From an uncultured Cohaesibacter sp. (GTDB taxonomy: Bacteria > Pseudomonadota > Alphaproteobacteria > Rhizobiales > Cohaesibacteraceae), in assembly GCF_963677725.1 (NCBI RefSeq), contig NZ_OY782507.1:1612001-1676000 (forward strand): a DNA stretch of 64,000 nt. The letters run 5' to 3'. The notes below the pieces were generated by a model, which was given only the letters and a program-made list of their open reading frames with translations, had not been told where the DNA came from and ran no database searches. The position numbers and the translations under genes were made by a program. Of the stretch, positions 16,615 to 26,006 are shown piece after piece; position 1 is the first letter of the stretch, and every line of letters starts with the position of its first letter.

Positions 16615-17568
16615 ATGGATCAAACAAAAAGTACTGACATGAAACTCGACGATTTGCGACAATTGCTCTGGGATGCCTTTCCCGGCCTTTCTCCTCAAAT
16701 GAAGGTCGCAGCCTCCTATGTGCTCGACAATCCAGCCGATGTCGCTTTCAAGTCAGTGCGTCAATTGGCCAAGGCGGCCGATGTTCACCCCTCAACCATC
16801 GTAAGGTTGGCGCAGGTGGCGGGTTTCTCGACCTTTGATCCCTTCCGCTCGGTCTTTCAGGAAGGTGTTCAGGTGCAGGAGGTACGGCTCGATGAACGAG
16901 CAGCCGCCCTTCAGAAGGGTGGCAAATGGGGCGAAGGCTCGGATGCCTTCGTTGAAATTGGACAGGCAACACTTAACAACCTGACCAGCCTGTTCCAGCC
17001 CAACACCCTGAAGTCCGTTCAGCGCATCGCCAACGCCATTCTGGAAGCGGACCGCGTTTATGTATCAGGCTATCGCTCCTCGTTTGCCTTTGCCCACTAT
17101 CTTGCCTATGCAGGCAAAATCGCCCTGCCCTCGATCCAATTGCTCGAAAGCCCGGATGGTTCCCATTTTGACATGTTGGGACAGGCGGGGCCGAGAGATC
17201 TGATCATCCTGTTCACCTTTGCCCCTTATGCGTCGGAAGGTGGGCGTCTGCTGACAGTGGCCCAAAAGCGTGGCTGCAAAATTGTCGCGATCACCGACAC
17301 CATGTCGTCACCAGCGGTCCCCTTTGCCGATATGGGACTGTTTGTTCCAATGACCGGGCCGCAGCTGTTGCCTTCGTTGGTGCCCGCGGCATCGGCGTGT
17401 GAGCTGATCCTTGCGGAGTGCACGCGACTGGGTGGTGAGAGTGTGGTCGACAATCTCAGAAGCTTTCGCGATCAGGTTCATGCGGTGGAAGGTTATCTCA
17501 ATCCGGTCAATCCAGCCTATGATCTTGAGGACGAGGACGAGGACGACGACGAGCGCTTTCCTGACTGA
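16615..17568 (+). CDS. MurR/RpiR-family transcriptional regulator
   Basis: About 317 residues. Residues 10-85 form the RpiR helix-turn-helix (SPQMKVAASYVLDNPADVAF, SVRQLAKAADVHPSTIVRLA). Residues 130-270 form a SIS sugar-phosphate domain (VYVSGYRSSFAFAHYLAYAG, DLIILFTFAPYASE, IVAITDTMSSPAVPFAD). It ends in a run of Asp/Glu. These proteins sense phosphorylated sugars or related ligands and repress or activate neighbouring catabolic genes; the divergent BKACE-Nudix-ALDH-SDR group is the obvious target. ATG 16615 chosen; ATG 16639 is an alternative. Confidence 0.85.
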   Translation: MDQTKSTDMKLDDLRQLLWDAFPGLSPQMKVAASYVLDNPADVAFKSVRQLAKAADVHPSTIVRLAQVAGFSTFDPFRSVFQEGVQVQEVRLDERAAALQKGGKWGEGSDAFVEIGQATLNNLTSLFQPNTLKSVQRIANAILEADRVYVSGYRSSFAFAHYLAYAGKIALPSIQLLESPDGSHFDMLGQAGPRDLIILFTFAPYASEGGRLLTVAQKRGCKIVAITDTMSSPAVPFADMGLFVPMTGPQLLPSLVPAASACELILAECTRLGGESVVDNLRSFRDQVHAVEGYLNPVNPAYDLEDEDEDDDERFPD

Positions 17569-18158
17569 ACTGTCAGATGTATCCCAGCGTGAACCATTCA
17601 TTTCACCAGTCATTTCAAGCCAGTGTGATTCGTCCTGCATTGCTGAGTTAAACGATTTTCCAACTGCTTGTTTTTGCTTTTAAAGTTTTTAAACGTTCTA
17701 AATGTTTCAGGCCCTTGGGAAAAATATGACTTTACCCACAGGACGCTAATTCAATTATTTGGTGTATTTATTTTTAGACGCCCGGTAAAATACTCGACGA
17801 TCAGGTGCCGCAGCGGCAGCTCTGAATCATCCGCGGCAGGCAATCAAATTATTGCATGCGACTTTCAAATTCCCTTAAACTTCAAGTATATATTTTAATT
17901 CGAATATATTTAATTAGCAGTGAACAGAAACGGTTTTCAATTCCACTATGTCTTGATTTCAATTACCTAATTTACTTATGTTTGGGAATGTGAATATTTG
18001 CCTATACGCACAACCCACGCGTTATTTTTCTGTAATATGGACAGATAAGACAAAATTTTTCTCCGCTGACCAAACGCATTGCAGCTGGCGAAGGAGACGT
18101 TTAGATTCTAGTTATAACATATTCATTAACACACTAAACCGACGTTATGGGGTTTGTG
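17569..18158. other. AT-rich intergenic region
   Basis: Nearly 600 bases, clearly richer in A and T than the surroundings, without a credible gene. It contains several AT palindromes around 17885-17920. It ends in the promoter of the TetR gene. AT-rich spacers like this can be transfer scars or nucleoid-protein sites, but nothing specific is recognised. Confidence 0.45.
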
Positions 18159-18818
18159 ATGGGCCGACCAAAAGAATTCGATTATGAGCAAGTTCTGGAT
18201 GCAGCTACAGATACGTTCTGGGCTGACGGTGTTGCCAGAACATCCATCAGTTCGCTGGTGGACGCGATGAGGATCCAAAGATCGAGCTTCTATAACAGCT
18301 TTGCTTCCAAAGAACGCATTTTGGGCCTTGTTTTGGACCGATACATCAAAGCCAGCCCGCTTAATGTTCTGATCAATGCGCGCACTGAAATGGAAGCCAA
18401 GGAGCCTGCGCATGCGGCTCTCGATCTCATTCTGGATTTCAGCAATTTCCTAGCTGACAAGGGAGCCGGACGGGGTTGTTTGTTCCTGAATGGCTTGAGC
18501 GAGCTGACGATCAAGGATGGCGAATGTTATGAAATCTATCAGGATTACTACGTGCAGTTGACAGGAGGATTGTCCATTCTGCTCGAAAGGATCGAGCGGG
18601 AAAAATCTTCAGATCAAAATCCATCCAAGCTGAGCTTGGACCATATGATGGGGATCCTGCTTGGCATGAGCCATTTTTCGAAGCTTGATTGCTCCGAGAA
18701 ACGCCTTGCAACCATAGGTCTGGATTTGCTGACGGGCCTTGCCCCCGACTTTTCGGATGCTCTGGCCACCCAAAACGAAGCACGTCAGGACGCATCTACA
18801 GAACGACTGCAAGCCTGA
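18159..18818 (+). CDS. TetR/AcrR-family transcriptional regulator
   Basis: About 219 residues. MGRPKEFDYEQVLDAATDTF and TSISSLVDAMRIQRSSFYNSFASKERIL form the N-terminal TetR DNA-binding domain with the usual FYNxFxxKExL ending. The C-terminal half includes GRGCLFLNGLSEL, typical of the TetR_C branch seen in regulators of nitroreductases, dehalogenases and efflux. ATG 18159 is chosen since GGGG precedes it at normal spacing; ATG 18147 is possible. It stands alone between an AT-rich spacer and its own terminator, so its target is not evident. Confidence 0.85.
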   Translation: MGRPKEFDYEQVLDAATDTFWADGVARTSISSLVDAMRIQRSSFYNSFASKERILGLVLDRYIKASPLNVLINARTEMEAKEPAHAALDLILDFSNFLADKGAGRGCLFLNGLSELTIKDGECYEIYQDYYVQLTGGLSILLERIEREKSSDQNPSKLSLDHMMGILLGMSHFSKLDCSEKRLATIGLDLLTGLAPDFSDALATQNEARQDASTERLQA

Positions 18819-18876
18819 TTGTCAGGATCTGAGGCCTCTGCACGCTCTTTCCTGATTAACAGAATAGAATTTCTAG

Positions 18877-18906
18877 ATGCACGGACCCACGGTTCGTGCA
18901 TTTTTT
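18877..18906 (+). terminator. Rho-independent terminator after the TetR gene
   Basis: ATGCACG (18877-18883) and CGTGCAT (18895-18901) pair perfectly with an 11-base loop, and six T residues run through the end of the stem. Confidence 0.85.
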
Positions 18907-19104
18907 ATTGGCTGCTCCTGCACACCATCCTTTTCCTGTCTTGCCAACGTCACACGCCGCAGAGGGATAGATATTCACATTTTGTTCCCTTTTTGCCTGC
19001 AATGCTTTAAAAAGACGGCCTGATGCTTGAAATTGTGTCTTTGCTTGGCCAGTGTCGGGCTTGCGATTCCAAGAAGGAAGCGCGCGTGATTCCGGTTCGA
19101 GGAT

Positions 19105-20226
19105 ATGACTGTCGTGGAATGGTCCGATCAACAGGCCGCCGCCCTGGATGCGGTCAATCAATGGATGAAGACCGGCGATACGCCGATCTTCCGGTTGTTC
19201 GGCTATGCGGGCACGGGCAAAACGACCCTTGCCAGGCATCTGGCCGAAGGCGTTGATGGCGAAGTCCTGTTCGGCGCCTTTACAGGCAAGGCGGCACAGG
19301 TATTGCGGCAGAAGGGGTGCCCCGGCGCCAGTACGATCCATGCCATGATTTATCGCCCCGACACGAGCGAAGATGATGAGGAAAGCGATAGCGATGTCCC
19401 GGCCTTTGTCATCAACCGCGACAGTCCGGCACATGATGCGGATCTGATCATCATCGATGAATGCTCAATGGTCGATGAAATGCTTGGATCTGACCTTTTG
19501 TCCTTTGGCAAGCCGGTGCTTGTTCTGGGTGACCCGGCGCAGCTGCCGCCTGTTTCAGGTGGTGGATATTTCACCGATGACGAGCCGGACATGATGCTGA
19601 CGGAAATCCACCGCCAAGCCCGGGACAATCCGATCATCCGTCTGGCACAGGATGTGCGTGAGGGTGGCACACTGGATTATGGCGACTATGACACGGTGAA
19701 GGTGATCCATCGCCGTGATCTGGAGACTGACAAGGTATTGGAGGCCGATCAGGTGCTGGTGGGTCGCAATGTCACCCGGCAGCGCTATAACAATCGCCTT
19801 CGCGAGCTGAAGTCGTTTGACAGCCCCTATCCTCAGGTCGGGGACAAGCTGGTCTGCCTGCGCAACAATCATCAAAAGGGCCTGTTGAATGGCGGCATCT
19901 GGATGGTCGACAAGATCACCAGTCGCACAGGCAAAGATCTTAAAATGCGGGTCAGTCCTGAAATTGGTCATGAATTGTCAGGACGGGTGGCGCTGAAAGT
20001 GCCAAAAGTCCTGTTTGAAGAGCGTGAGGGGGAAATCCCGTGGACGGTGCGCAAACAGGGGGACTCGTTCGACTATGGCTATGCCTTGACCGTGCACAAG
20101 GCACAGGGGTCACAATGGAACGATGTGATGCTGTTCGATGAGAGCTGGGCGTTCCGCGATCACCGACACAGATGGCTCTATACGGGCATTACGCGCGCCG
20201 CTGAAGTGCTGACGATCGTGCGATAA
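19105..20226 (+). CDS. RecD-like ATP-dependent DNA helicase (superfamily 1B)
   Basis: 373 residues. Helicase motifs appear in order: GYAGTGKTTLA (Walker A, about residue 33), FTGKAAQVL, IIIDECSMVDE (Walker B), VLGDPAQLPPV, EIHRQARDNP, and near the end YALTVHKAQGSQWN and LYTGITRAAEVL. This is the compact AAA_30 plus UvrD_C_2 arrangement found in many alphaproteobacteria and phages, without the N-terminal region of true RecD. It presumably unwinds DNA 5' to 3' during repair or recombination. ATG 19105 follows GGAT; the gene ends just before a convergent response regulator. Confidence 0.9.
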   Translation: MTVVEWSDQQAAALDAVNQWMKTGDTPIFRLFGYAGTGKTTLARHLAEGVDGEVLFGAFTGKAAQVLRQKGCPGASTIHAMIYRPDTSEDDEESDSDVPAFVINRDSPAHDADLIIIDECSMVDEMLGSDLLSFGKPVLVLGDPAQLPPVSGGGYFTDDEPDMMLTEIHRQARDNPIIRLAQDVREGGTLDYGDYDTVKVIHRRDLETDKVLEADQVLVGRNVTRQRYNNRLRELKSFDSPYPQVGDKLVCLRNNHQKGLLNGGIWMVDKITSRTGKDLKMRVSPEIGHELSGRVALKVPKVLFEEREGEIPWTVRKQGDSFDYGYALTVHKAQGSQWNDVMLFDESWAFRDHRHRWLYTGITRAAEVLTIVR

Positions 20227-20282
20227 TCGGCGGCGATACATGGAGCATCTCGGAAGGCAGTCTTGGTGAAACGCTGTCTTGC

Positions 20283-20801
20283 TCAGCCAAAGGCGGTCGG
20301 CATGGCGACACCCTGTTGGCCCTGTTCGGGCATGCCGTCTCCGCCGCGGCGTGAGACCGCCTCGCGCGGGGCCGGACCATAATAGCTGTCCGTGCGCACG
20401 AAAGGGCGCTCCATCGAGGTTGCCGCCACCATCCGCAGATAAACATCCTTGGCTGAGAAGGGTTTGCGCAGAAATTCATGCACACCCAGTTGCTTTGCCT
20501 CCATGATGCGGTGCTTTTCGGCATAGGAAGAGATCATGATGATAGGCACGGTGCCCATGGGATGGTTTGGATTGCGCACCAGACGGACCAGTTCCGGCCC
20601 GTCAAGGATTGGCAGGACCCAGTCGATGATCACCACATCTGGCGAGAGCTGCTCAAGCTTCTCCAGTCCGACGCCCCCATCCTCGGCCTCGAATATCTCG
20701 CGCACACCGAGACCTTGCAAAATGGTTCTTATGATCGTGCGCATATAGGCGCTATCCTCGATCACCAAAACCCTCAATGCTGACAGGACTGTCACAGACA
20801 T
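20283..20801 (-). CDS. CheY-like single-domain response regulator
   Basis: 172 residues. Residues 8-130 are a receiver domain: VLVIEDSAYMRTIIRTIL with the acidic pocket, the phosphorylated Asp in VVIIDWVLP, the Ser in IIMISSYAE and the conserved Lys in LRKPFSAKD. The last 40 residues are disordered and Gly/Gln/Arg-rich with no output domain. It would pass a phosphate signal by protein contact. No kinase is adjacent, so the partner is unknown. The short tail beyond the receiver is unusual for CheY, which is about 125 residues. Confidence 0.85.
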   Translation of the reverse strand: MSVTVLSALRVLVIEDSAYMRTIIRTILQGLGVREIFEAEDGGVGLEKLEQLSPDVVIIDWVLPILDGPELVRLVRNPNHPMGTVPIIMISSYAEKHRIMEAKQLGVHEFLRKPFSAKDVYLRMVAATSMERPFVRTDSYYGPAPREAVSRRGGDGMPEQGQQGVAMPTAFG

Positions 20802-20927
20802 GAAAAACTCCGAACCTCAAGATCATCCGCCGTCAAGCGGACGGACGTCAGGCTGGGACCAGAGTAAAGCAAAAGCCTTTATGAATCTTTACCCGGCAAT
20901 ATGACCAAGTTGCAATCCGACCCAGCC

Positions 20928-22577
20928 CTATTCGGCAGGCTGCAAAGACGGCTTGGTGGAATTGATCTTTTCCCTTGCCACTTTGCGTTTTGCCAGCGCA
21001 CGCATGACCTTGAGCAGCGCAATGGTGGCGCCGCCCAAAATCAGGAAGCGCGCGTCCTTCCAGGCATATTTCGGATAGAAAATGATGGCCGGTTCAATGG
21101 GCAAGGAAGGTCGGCGGAGGCGACGGTTGTGATAGCGCCCCAATCCCATTTCGTAAACGCCGCCCCCTTCGACCCGATAACCCAGCATTAGCAAAAGCGA
21201 CCATGAATAATTGGTCACGGCACCGGCCGGATTGCGCAAGCCTTGCATCATAATCGACCAAATCCGTTTAAACGAATAAAGCCGTCGCAAGATCGAAGGC
21301 ATCATGCGATCAAAATCGTCTTGCGGCAGATTCTCGTGATTGAACACCACATGGCCGAGATCGTAGCTATTGAGATCGGGATCCATGTAGGTTCCCGCCT
21401 CAGCCAGCCTTTTGTGGTCAACGGATCCGGGAAGAGGCGTGAGAACCGACAAGGTAAAGATTTCACCCGCATATTCTTCAACCAGGGTGTCGACATTTTG
21501 CCTTATCTTTTGGGCATCATCCCCGGGAAATCCGACAATGAAGCCGGATAGGGTGACGTATCCTGCCTGATACCAAGCGTCAAACATGTCCCGCACATTG
21601 GCGGCGCGATTGTGCTTTTTCCCTGCCGCCTTGATCGTGTCAGGATCGATGGATTCAAGGCCGAGAAAGACATCGGTGACGCCCGCCGCCCGTGCTTTTT
21701 CGATGAAGCCGGGAATTTTGTAGGCAACCGTATCGGCTTCGATGATCATTTGATATTTTAGGTTATGCTTGCGCTTGCTCTCGGCCAGAGCATCAAAGAC
21801 CTGCGCCCATTCCTTGTTGCGGGCAATATTGTCGTCAGAAAGAAAGAAGTTTTTGACCCCTTTCTCGCAATAGTGCCGAACATAGTCTGCAATGTCCTGC
21901 GGGTCGCGCATCTGCATCTTCACCCCTTGGGTGTTGGGAATGCAGCAGAAGGTGCATTTGAAGGGGCAGCCACGACTGGTCTCGATGGGCAACATGCCCG
22001 AGCTGCTCCGTTTGATCATTTCGACCGAATAGTCCGGCATCGGGGCAGACTTCAGATCTGGCAGGTCATTGAGAAAATCATAAACATCCTTGTGGATGCC
22101 GGAATAGAGGTCTCGCACCAGATCATCCATATGGCCTTCGGCCTGACCGACAAACAGGGTTACGCCCATGTCAATCGCGTCTTGCAGTCCGTAGGGTTTA
22201 TCCTTGAACAAGGCCATCACGCCATTGACATGGACCCCGCCAACAACAACGCGAATCCCTTCCTTGCGGAACATTTGCGCCAGATCCATCGCGCGAGGAT
22301 AGAAGGCACTCAACACCCCAGTCAGAAAGACCGCTCCATTGCCCGCCTCTTTGATGCGCTTGATGATCCCTTCCACAGGCACTGGCCCAAAGATCTCATA
22401 ATGGTCTTCACTGGTGATCGTGACGTCGGGTCCGAGAACCTGGCGGTCATCACAGTCCTTCAGCAAGGCTTTTACAGCCGCCTGAGCCTGGGTGACCATG
22501 GTGGGGTTCTTCCATTGCTGGACATAGCCATCACGGTCATATCGGGACGGAGTGATCAGGGCGACATGAAAATTCAT
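20928..22577 (-). CDS. B12-binding domain radical SAM protein
   Basis: About 549 residues. The N-terminal 170 residues form a cobalamin-binding-like domain (VFLTGVLSAFYPRAMDLAQM, VVVGGVHVNGV). The radical SAM cluster motif is in ETSRGCPFKCTFCCIPN at about residue 215, followed by FFLSDDNIARN and VFLGLESIDPDTIKAAGKKH. The C-terminus carries a hydrophobic segment and a basic tail, suggesting membrane contact. Such proteins methylate or rearrange unactivated carbons in lipids (hopanoid branches such as HpnR/HpnJ) or in natural products. No hopanoid genes are nearby, so the substrate is open. ATG 22577 chosen by comparison with the family and an AAGG site. Confidence 0.8.
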   Translation of the reverse strand: MNFHVALITPSRYDRDGYVQQWKNPTMVTQAQAAVKALLKDCDDRQVLGPDVTITSEDHYEIFGPVPVEGIIKRIKEAGNGAVFLTGVLSAFYPRAMDLAQMFRKEGIRVVVGGVHVNGVMALFKDKPYGLQDAIDMGVTLFVGQAEGHMDDLVRDLYSGIHKDVYDFLNDLPDLKSAPMPDYSVEMIKRSSSGMLPIETSRGCPFKCTFCCIPNTQGVKMQMRDPQDIADYVRHYCEKGVKNFFLSDDNIARNKEWAQVFDALAESKRKHNLKYQMIIEADTVAYKIPGFIEKARAAGVTDVFLGLESIDPDTIKAAGKKHNRAANVRDMFDAWYQAGYVTLSGFIVGFPGDDAQKIRQNVDTLVEEYAGEIFTLSVLTPLPGSVDHKRLAEAGTYMDPDLNSYDLGHVVFNHENLPQDDFDRMMPSILRRLYSFKRIWSIMMQGLRNPAGAVTNYSWSLLLMLGYRVEGGGVYEMGLGRYHNRRLRRPSLPIEPAIIFYPKYAWKDARFLILGGATIALLKVMRALAKRKVAREKINSTKPSLQPAE

Positions 22578-22965
22578 AGCAACTGGCCTTGTGGTGAAGG
22601 GCAAAAAGGGTAAAATTTCTTATTTATTCCTTGGACTTCAAGTAAATTTAAAATTCCATCTTGCATGAAGAGCCTTTGCAGGAGGTCTGCGAAGCTTAAA
22701 ATATTCAATATTGAACATCATAGGAGATTATTGCTTTCCACGCAAGATTACCACCCTCCCCAGACAGAGGTACGATGTGTCCCGACACGACAAGCCCCAT
22801 CGGGTCCTTTGCTTAGAAACACTGAGGTGTGCGTTAAGGCGTTTGAACGAGATGGCAGTGACATAAACAGCGTTAACAAAGTTGTGGCTTGCCTTTTCTT
22901 CAGCTCTTTGCTGAATCTAACCGCAGCCTTACGAGTGCCTTACAAATTTGTAACAGGTGTGATAA

Positions 22966-22979
22966 TTGACAAACCTCAA
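22966..22979. promoter_or_regulatory. FNR/FixK-type box upstream of hemA
   Basis: TTGACAAACCTCAA matches the FNR half sites TTGA and TCAA with the standard 6-base spacing. Its centre is about 172 bases before the hemA start. Since fixK is in this window, activation of hemA under low oxygen is plausible. Confidence 0.6.
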
Positions 22980-22986
22980 GGCTCTT

Positions 22987-23008
22987 GGTCAAAGTGTCGG
23001 TCAAAGTG
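22987..23008. repeat. 10-bp direct repeat in the hemA promoter
   Basis: GGTCAAAGTG occurs at 22987-22996 and 22999-23008, 12 bases apart, just after the FNR-type box. The spacing is a little over one helical turn, so it might bind a second regulator or be the core promoter region. Confidence 0.4.
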
Positions 23009-23144
23009 ACCGTATAGATTGAGGGCCTTACTTCCCCAGGACCACAGAATAGCTTGCAGCGTCAAAATGCTGCACGGGGATGTTTTGGATTGAGAGACCG
23101 ACCGGTTCGCGAAATTGGACCAGAACAAGCGGATACCACTTCAC

Positions 23145-24422
23145 ATGAAGTATCTTGAGTTTTTTGAAAATGCCGTCTCCTCTTTGAAAGAGGAGAAGCG
23201 TTACCGCATATTCGCCGATTTGGAGCGACAGGCAGGTAAATTCCCACGTGCAATCTGGCGTGCTGACAATGGTCTGGAAAGAGAAATTCTGGTCTGGTGC
23301 TCAAATGATTATCTTGGCATGGGCCAGCATCCGACTGTCATTCAGGCAATGACGGACACTGCCGAGAAAATGGGATCAGGCTCAGGGGGTACGCGCAATA
23401 TTTCCGGCAACAACCGACCTCTGGTCGAATTGGAAATGGAGCTGGCAGATCTGCACAACAAGGAAGCCGCTTTGGTCTTCACGTCAGGCTTTGTGTCCAA
23501 CGAAGCCTCGATTTCGACCATCGCCAAATTGCTGCCCGATTGCCTTATCCTGTCTGACCAGCTCAACCATGCCTCGATGATTGCCGGCGTCAAAAGCTCT
23601 GGTGTTCAGAAGCAGCTATGGCGTCACAATGACGTCGAGCATCTGGAAGAGTTGCTGGCAGCCGCAGGCAAGGAACGCGCCAAGCTGATCGTGTTTGAAT
23701 CGGTTTATTCGATGGATGGTGATGTCGCGCCGATCGAGAAAATTGCCGATCTGGCCGAAAAATACAATGCAATGACCTATATTGATGAGGTCCATGCGGT
23801 TGGCATGTATGGCGAACGTGGCGCAGGCATCTGCGAACGCGAAGGCCTGATGGACCGAATCGACATCATCGAAGGCACCTTGGCCAAGGCGTTTGGCACG
23901 CTGGGCGGCTATATCACCGCTAATGCGGCGATTATTGATGCCATTCGGTCTTATGCACCGGGCTTCATTTTCACCACCTCTATGCCTCCGGCCATTGCTG
24001 CTGCTGCGCGGTCTTCGGTCCGCCACCTGAAAACGAGTCAGTGCGAACGAGAAGGCCAGCAACGTCAGGCCAACCATACAAAACAGGTGCTGTCTGAGGC
24101 CGGTCTGCCAGTGATGCAGTCCGAAACCCATATCGTGCCTTTGTTCGTTGGAGATCCTGACCTTTGCAAAAAGGCTTCTGACATGCTGCTCGATCAGCAT
24201 GGCATCTATATTCAGCCAATCAACTATCCGACGGTGCCTCGCGGCACCGAGCGCCTGCGCATTACTCCATCGCCTTTCCATGATGATGGTCTGATCAATG
24301 GTCTTGCCGCCGCGTTGCTCGATGTTTGGGACAAACTCGATTTGCCCTATATCACACCGGGGTCCTTTTATAATTTAGGCGCGGAAACCGAACAGGAAGT
24401 GTTCGAGGCGTCCGGTGGCTGA
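23145..24422 (+). CDS. hemA: 5-aminolevulinate synthase
   Basis: 425 residues. It condenses succinyl-CoA and glycine to 5-aminolevulinate, the first step of tetrapyrrole synthesis in alphaproteobacteria, using PLP. Diagnostic segments: [60 protein letters not shown], the PLP lysine in [15 protein letters not shown] and [14 protein letters not shown] [16 protein letters not shown]. The start at ATG 23145 gives the family's short N-terminus ([11 protein letters not shown]); the frame upstream from TTG has no family support. The FNR-type box upstream and hemN elsewhere in the window suggest that heme supply is tuned to oxygen together with the cbb3 oxidase. Confidence 0.97.
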   Translation: MKYLEFFENAVSSLKEEKRYRIFADLERQAGKFPRAIWRADNGLEREILVWCSNDYLGMGQHPTVIQAMTDTAEKMGSGSGGTRNISGNNRPLVELEMELADLHNKEAALVFTSGFVSNEASISTIAKLLPDCLILSDQLNHASMIAGVKSSGVQKQLWRHNDVEHLEELLAAAGKERAKLIVFESVYSMDGDVAPIEKIADLAEKYNAMTYIDEVHAVGMYGERGAGICEREGLMDRIDIIEGTLAKAFGTLGGYITANAAIIDAIRSYAPGFIFTTSMPPAIAAAARSSVRHLKTSQCEREGQQRQANHTKQVLSEAGLPVMQSETHIVPLFVGDPDLCKKASDMLLDQHGIYIQPINYPTVPRGTERLRITPSPFHDDGLINGLAAALLDVWDKLDLPYITPGSFYNLGAETEQEVFEASGG

Positions 24423-24441
24423 TTGGCCACAATGCAAATGA

Positions 24442-24471
24442 CAAAAAGCCCGCCTTAGGCGGGCTTTTTTG
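24442..24471 (+). terminator. Rho-independent terminator after hemA
   Basis: AAAGCCCGCC-TTA-GGCGGGCTTT, perfect stem with a 3-base loop and T6 downstream; A residues on the other side make it bidirectional for the convergent methyltransferase gene. Confidence 0.9.
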
Positions 24472-24536
24472 TTTGCAGATCAAAATCTTAGATCTCACTT
24501 CAATCTGGCTTCAGTCTATCTTAAAAATGGCTTCAA

Positions 24537-25331
24537 TCAGTCTTTTCTGGCTTCTACCAGCAACAGGAATGCCACCAGATCCCGCCAGCGGGCGAGGCGT
24601 GGGACGATGGCACAGGCTTCCTCGCTGGGGCGTGGTTCTTCCATTCGACTGAGGCGGAAGCCAGCCTTGGCGATGGCATTGATATAGTCGGCCATGGTGC
24701 GCGGGAAGCGCGGCACAGCAAAGGGAGCCACCGCATCAAGATTGGGACGGCAACCAAATTTCCAATTTTCAACGAAGGTTTCTCGGGCAAAATAGCGCGC
24801 CTGTCCAAAGCCAATGGCATCCTGCTGGTCGTTGGCCGGTTTCCACTGGACGCCGGGAATGATGAAACAGGGATGGAGAATCGAGAAGGCAAGAAAGCCG
24901 CCGGGTTTCAACAGCCGGTAGGCTTCATTCATGGCACCGTCCAGATCTGGCCCGTCCATTAGCGCCATCGTCGAGAGGACCGCATCAAACGAGCCCTCTG
25001 CGAGTTCGGTTTCGTCGCAGAAAGACCCTTGCAGATAGCGAATGCCCAAGGGCCGTTGTGCTTCCTCGTGTCTTGCATGGGCGAGCATGCCCTCGGACAG
25101 GTCAATGCCGGTGACCTCTGCTCCCATTTTGGCAAAATGGCGGCTGTTGCCCCCTTCCCCACATCCAAAGTCAATCACCTCCAGCCCCTGCAGGTCCGGC
25201 AGAAATGCGCGGAAGGCGGGCAAAGTGAAATACTCACGATAGGTGTCGTAGCCATTGCGCACATCTTCAGCCCACTGGTCCGCATTCTGGTCCCAATGGG
25301 TGGCGACATCGCGAAGGGATATATGTTTCAC
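24537..25331 (-). CDS. SAM-dependent class I methyltransferase
   Basis: 264 residues. Motif I is VIDFGCGEGGNSRHFAKMGA at about residue 53, followed by the acidic residue of GIDLSEGMLAHA and a motif DAVLSTMALMD, then YRLLKPGGFLAFSILHP, the usual order in small-molecule methyltransferases of the UbiE/Methyltransf_11 type. The substrate is not evident. It converges on hemA and shares its terminator region; it lies 40 bases upstream (in map order) of the LysE gene on the same strand, probably the same transcript. Confidence 0.85.
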   Translation of the reverse strand: MKHISLRDVATHWDQNADQWAEDVRNGYDTYREYFTLPAFRAFLPDLQGLEVIDFGCGEGGNSRHFAKMGAEVTGIDLSEGMLAHARHEEAQRPLGIRYLQGSFCDETELAEGSFDAVLSTMALMDGPDLDGAMNEAYRLLKPGGFLAFSILHPCFIIPGVQWKPANDQQDAIGFGQARYFARETFVENWKFGCRPNLDAVAPFAVPRFPRTMADYINAIAKAGFRLSRMEEPRPSEEACAIVPRLARWRDLVAFLLLVEARKD

Positions 25332-25370
25332 CGGGCGGCTCCTGGAGATGGATCAGGGACCGTCCCCTGC

Positions 25371-26006
25371 CTAGCGTTGGGAAGTTGCCAGACGGACGGC
25401 CAGCGCTACAAAGACCAAACCGGCGAGGCGGTTCATGATCACTTGCGTCCTAGGATTATTGCTGAACCAGCCCCCAAGGAAACCTGCACCAAAGGCGATG
25501 CCCCCGAAAACCAACAAGGTGCAGGGGATAAACAGCATGCCCAGCAGCAGCAATTGCACCGTCAGCGACCCATTGGCCGGATCGGCAAATTGTGGCAGGA
25601 AGGCAAGAAAGAAAATCGCTACCTTGGGATTGGTGATATTCATCACGATGCCACGGCGATAAAGCGCCATCAGACTTGGCCCCTGGCCCGCGCCGCCCGT
25701 CATCGGGATGGCGCTGCTGCCCGCCCGAAAAGCCCCCCATGCCAGATAGAGCAGATAGGCCGCTCCGGTAAGCTTCAATAGCGTGAAGGCCAGCAGTGAG
25801 GTCTGGAAGATGACAGCCACACCAAAGGCCACTGCGGCTGTATGAACAAGCAGTCCGGTGCAAAGGCCCACCGTCACCGCCAGCCCTGCCTTGCGGCCAT
25901 AGAGCGCCGACTGGGTCAGCACAAAGATATTGTCTGGTCCCGGTGCGAGCCCCAGCGCGATGACGGCGGAAATGAAGACGATCAGGGTGTCAAACGGGAT
26001 CAGCAT
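25371..26006 (-). CDS. LysE/RhtB-family amino acid exporter
   Basis: 211 residues with about six hydrophobic spans. The family hallmark ALGLAPGPDNIFVLTQSALYG is near residue 17, followed by GLAVTVGLCTGLLVHTAAVA, and a later FFLAFLPQF. These inner-membrane carriers export amino acids or homoserine lactones. Start ATG at 26004-26006 gives the standard N-terminus (MLIPFDTLIVF) and overlaps the end of the DedA gene by 17 bases, implying translational coupling. Confidence 0.9.
   Translation of the reverse strand: MLIPFDTLIVFISAVIALGLAPGPDNIFVLTQSALYGRKAGLAVTVGLCTGLLVHTAAVAFGVAVIFQTSLLAFTLLKLTGAAYLLYLAWGAFRAGSSAIPMTGGAGQGPSLMALYRRGIVMNITNPKVAIFFLAFLPQFADPANGSLTVQLLLLGMLFIPCTLLVFGGIAFGAGFLGGWFSNNPRTQVIMNRLAGLVFVALAVRLATSQR

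Larger units (their letters stand above)
22578..23144. other. Divergent intergenic region upstream of hemA
   Basis: 567 bases with no gene. The half near hemA holds an FNR-type box and a direct repeat, both listed separately. The half next to the radical SAM gene is AT-rich and otherwise featureless. Confidence 0.5.

Noticed and set aside
23115-23144. TTG at 23115 as the hemA start
   Set aside because: The residues it would add are not seen in the family; ATG 23145 gives the standard N-terminus.
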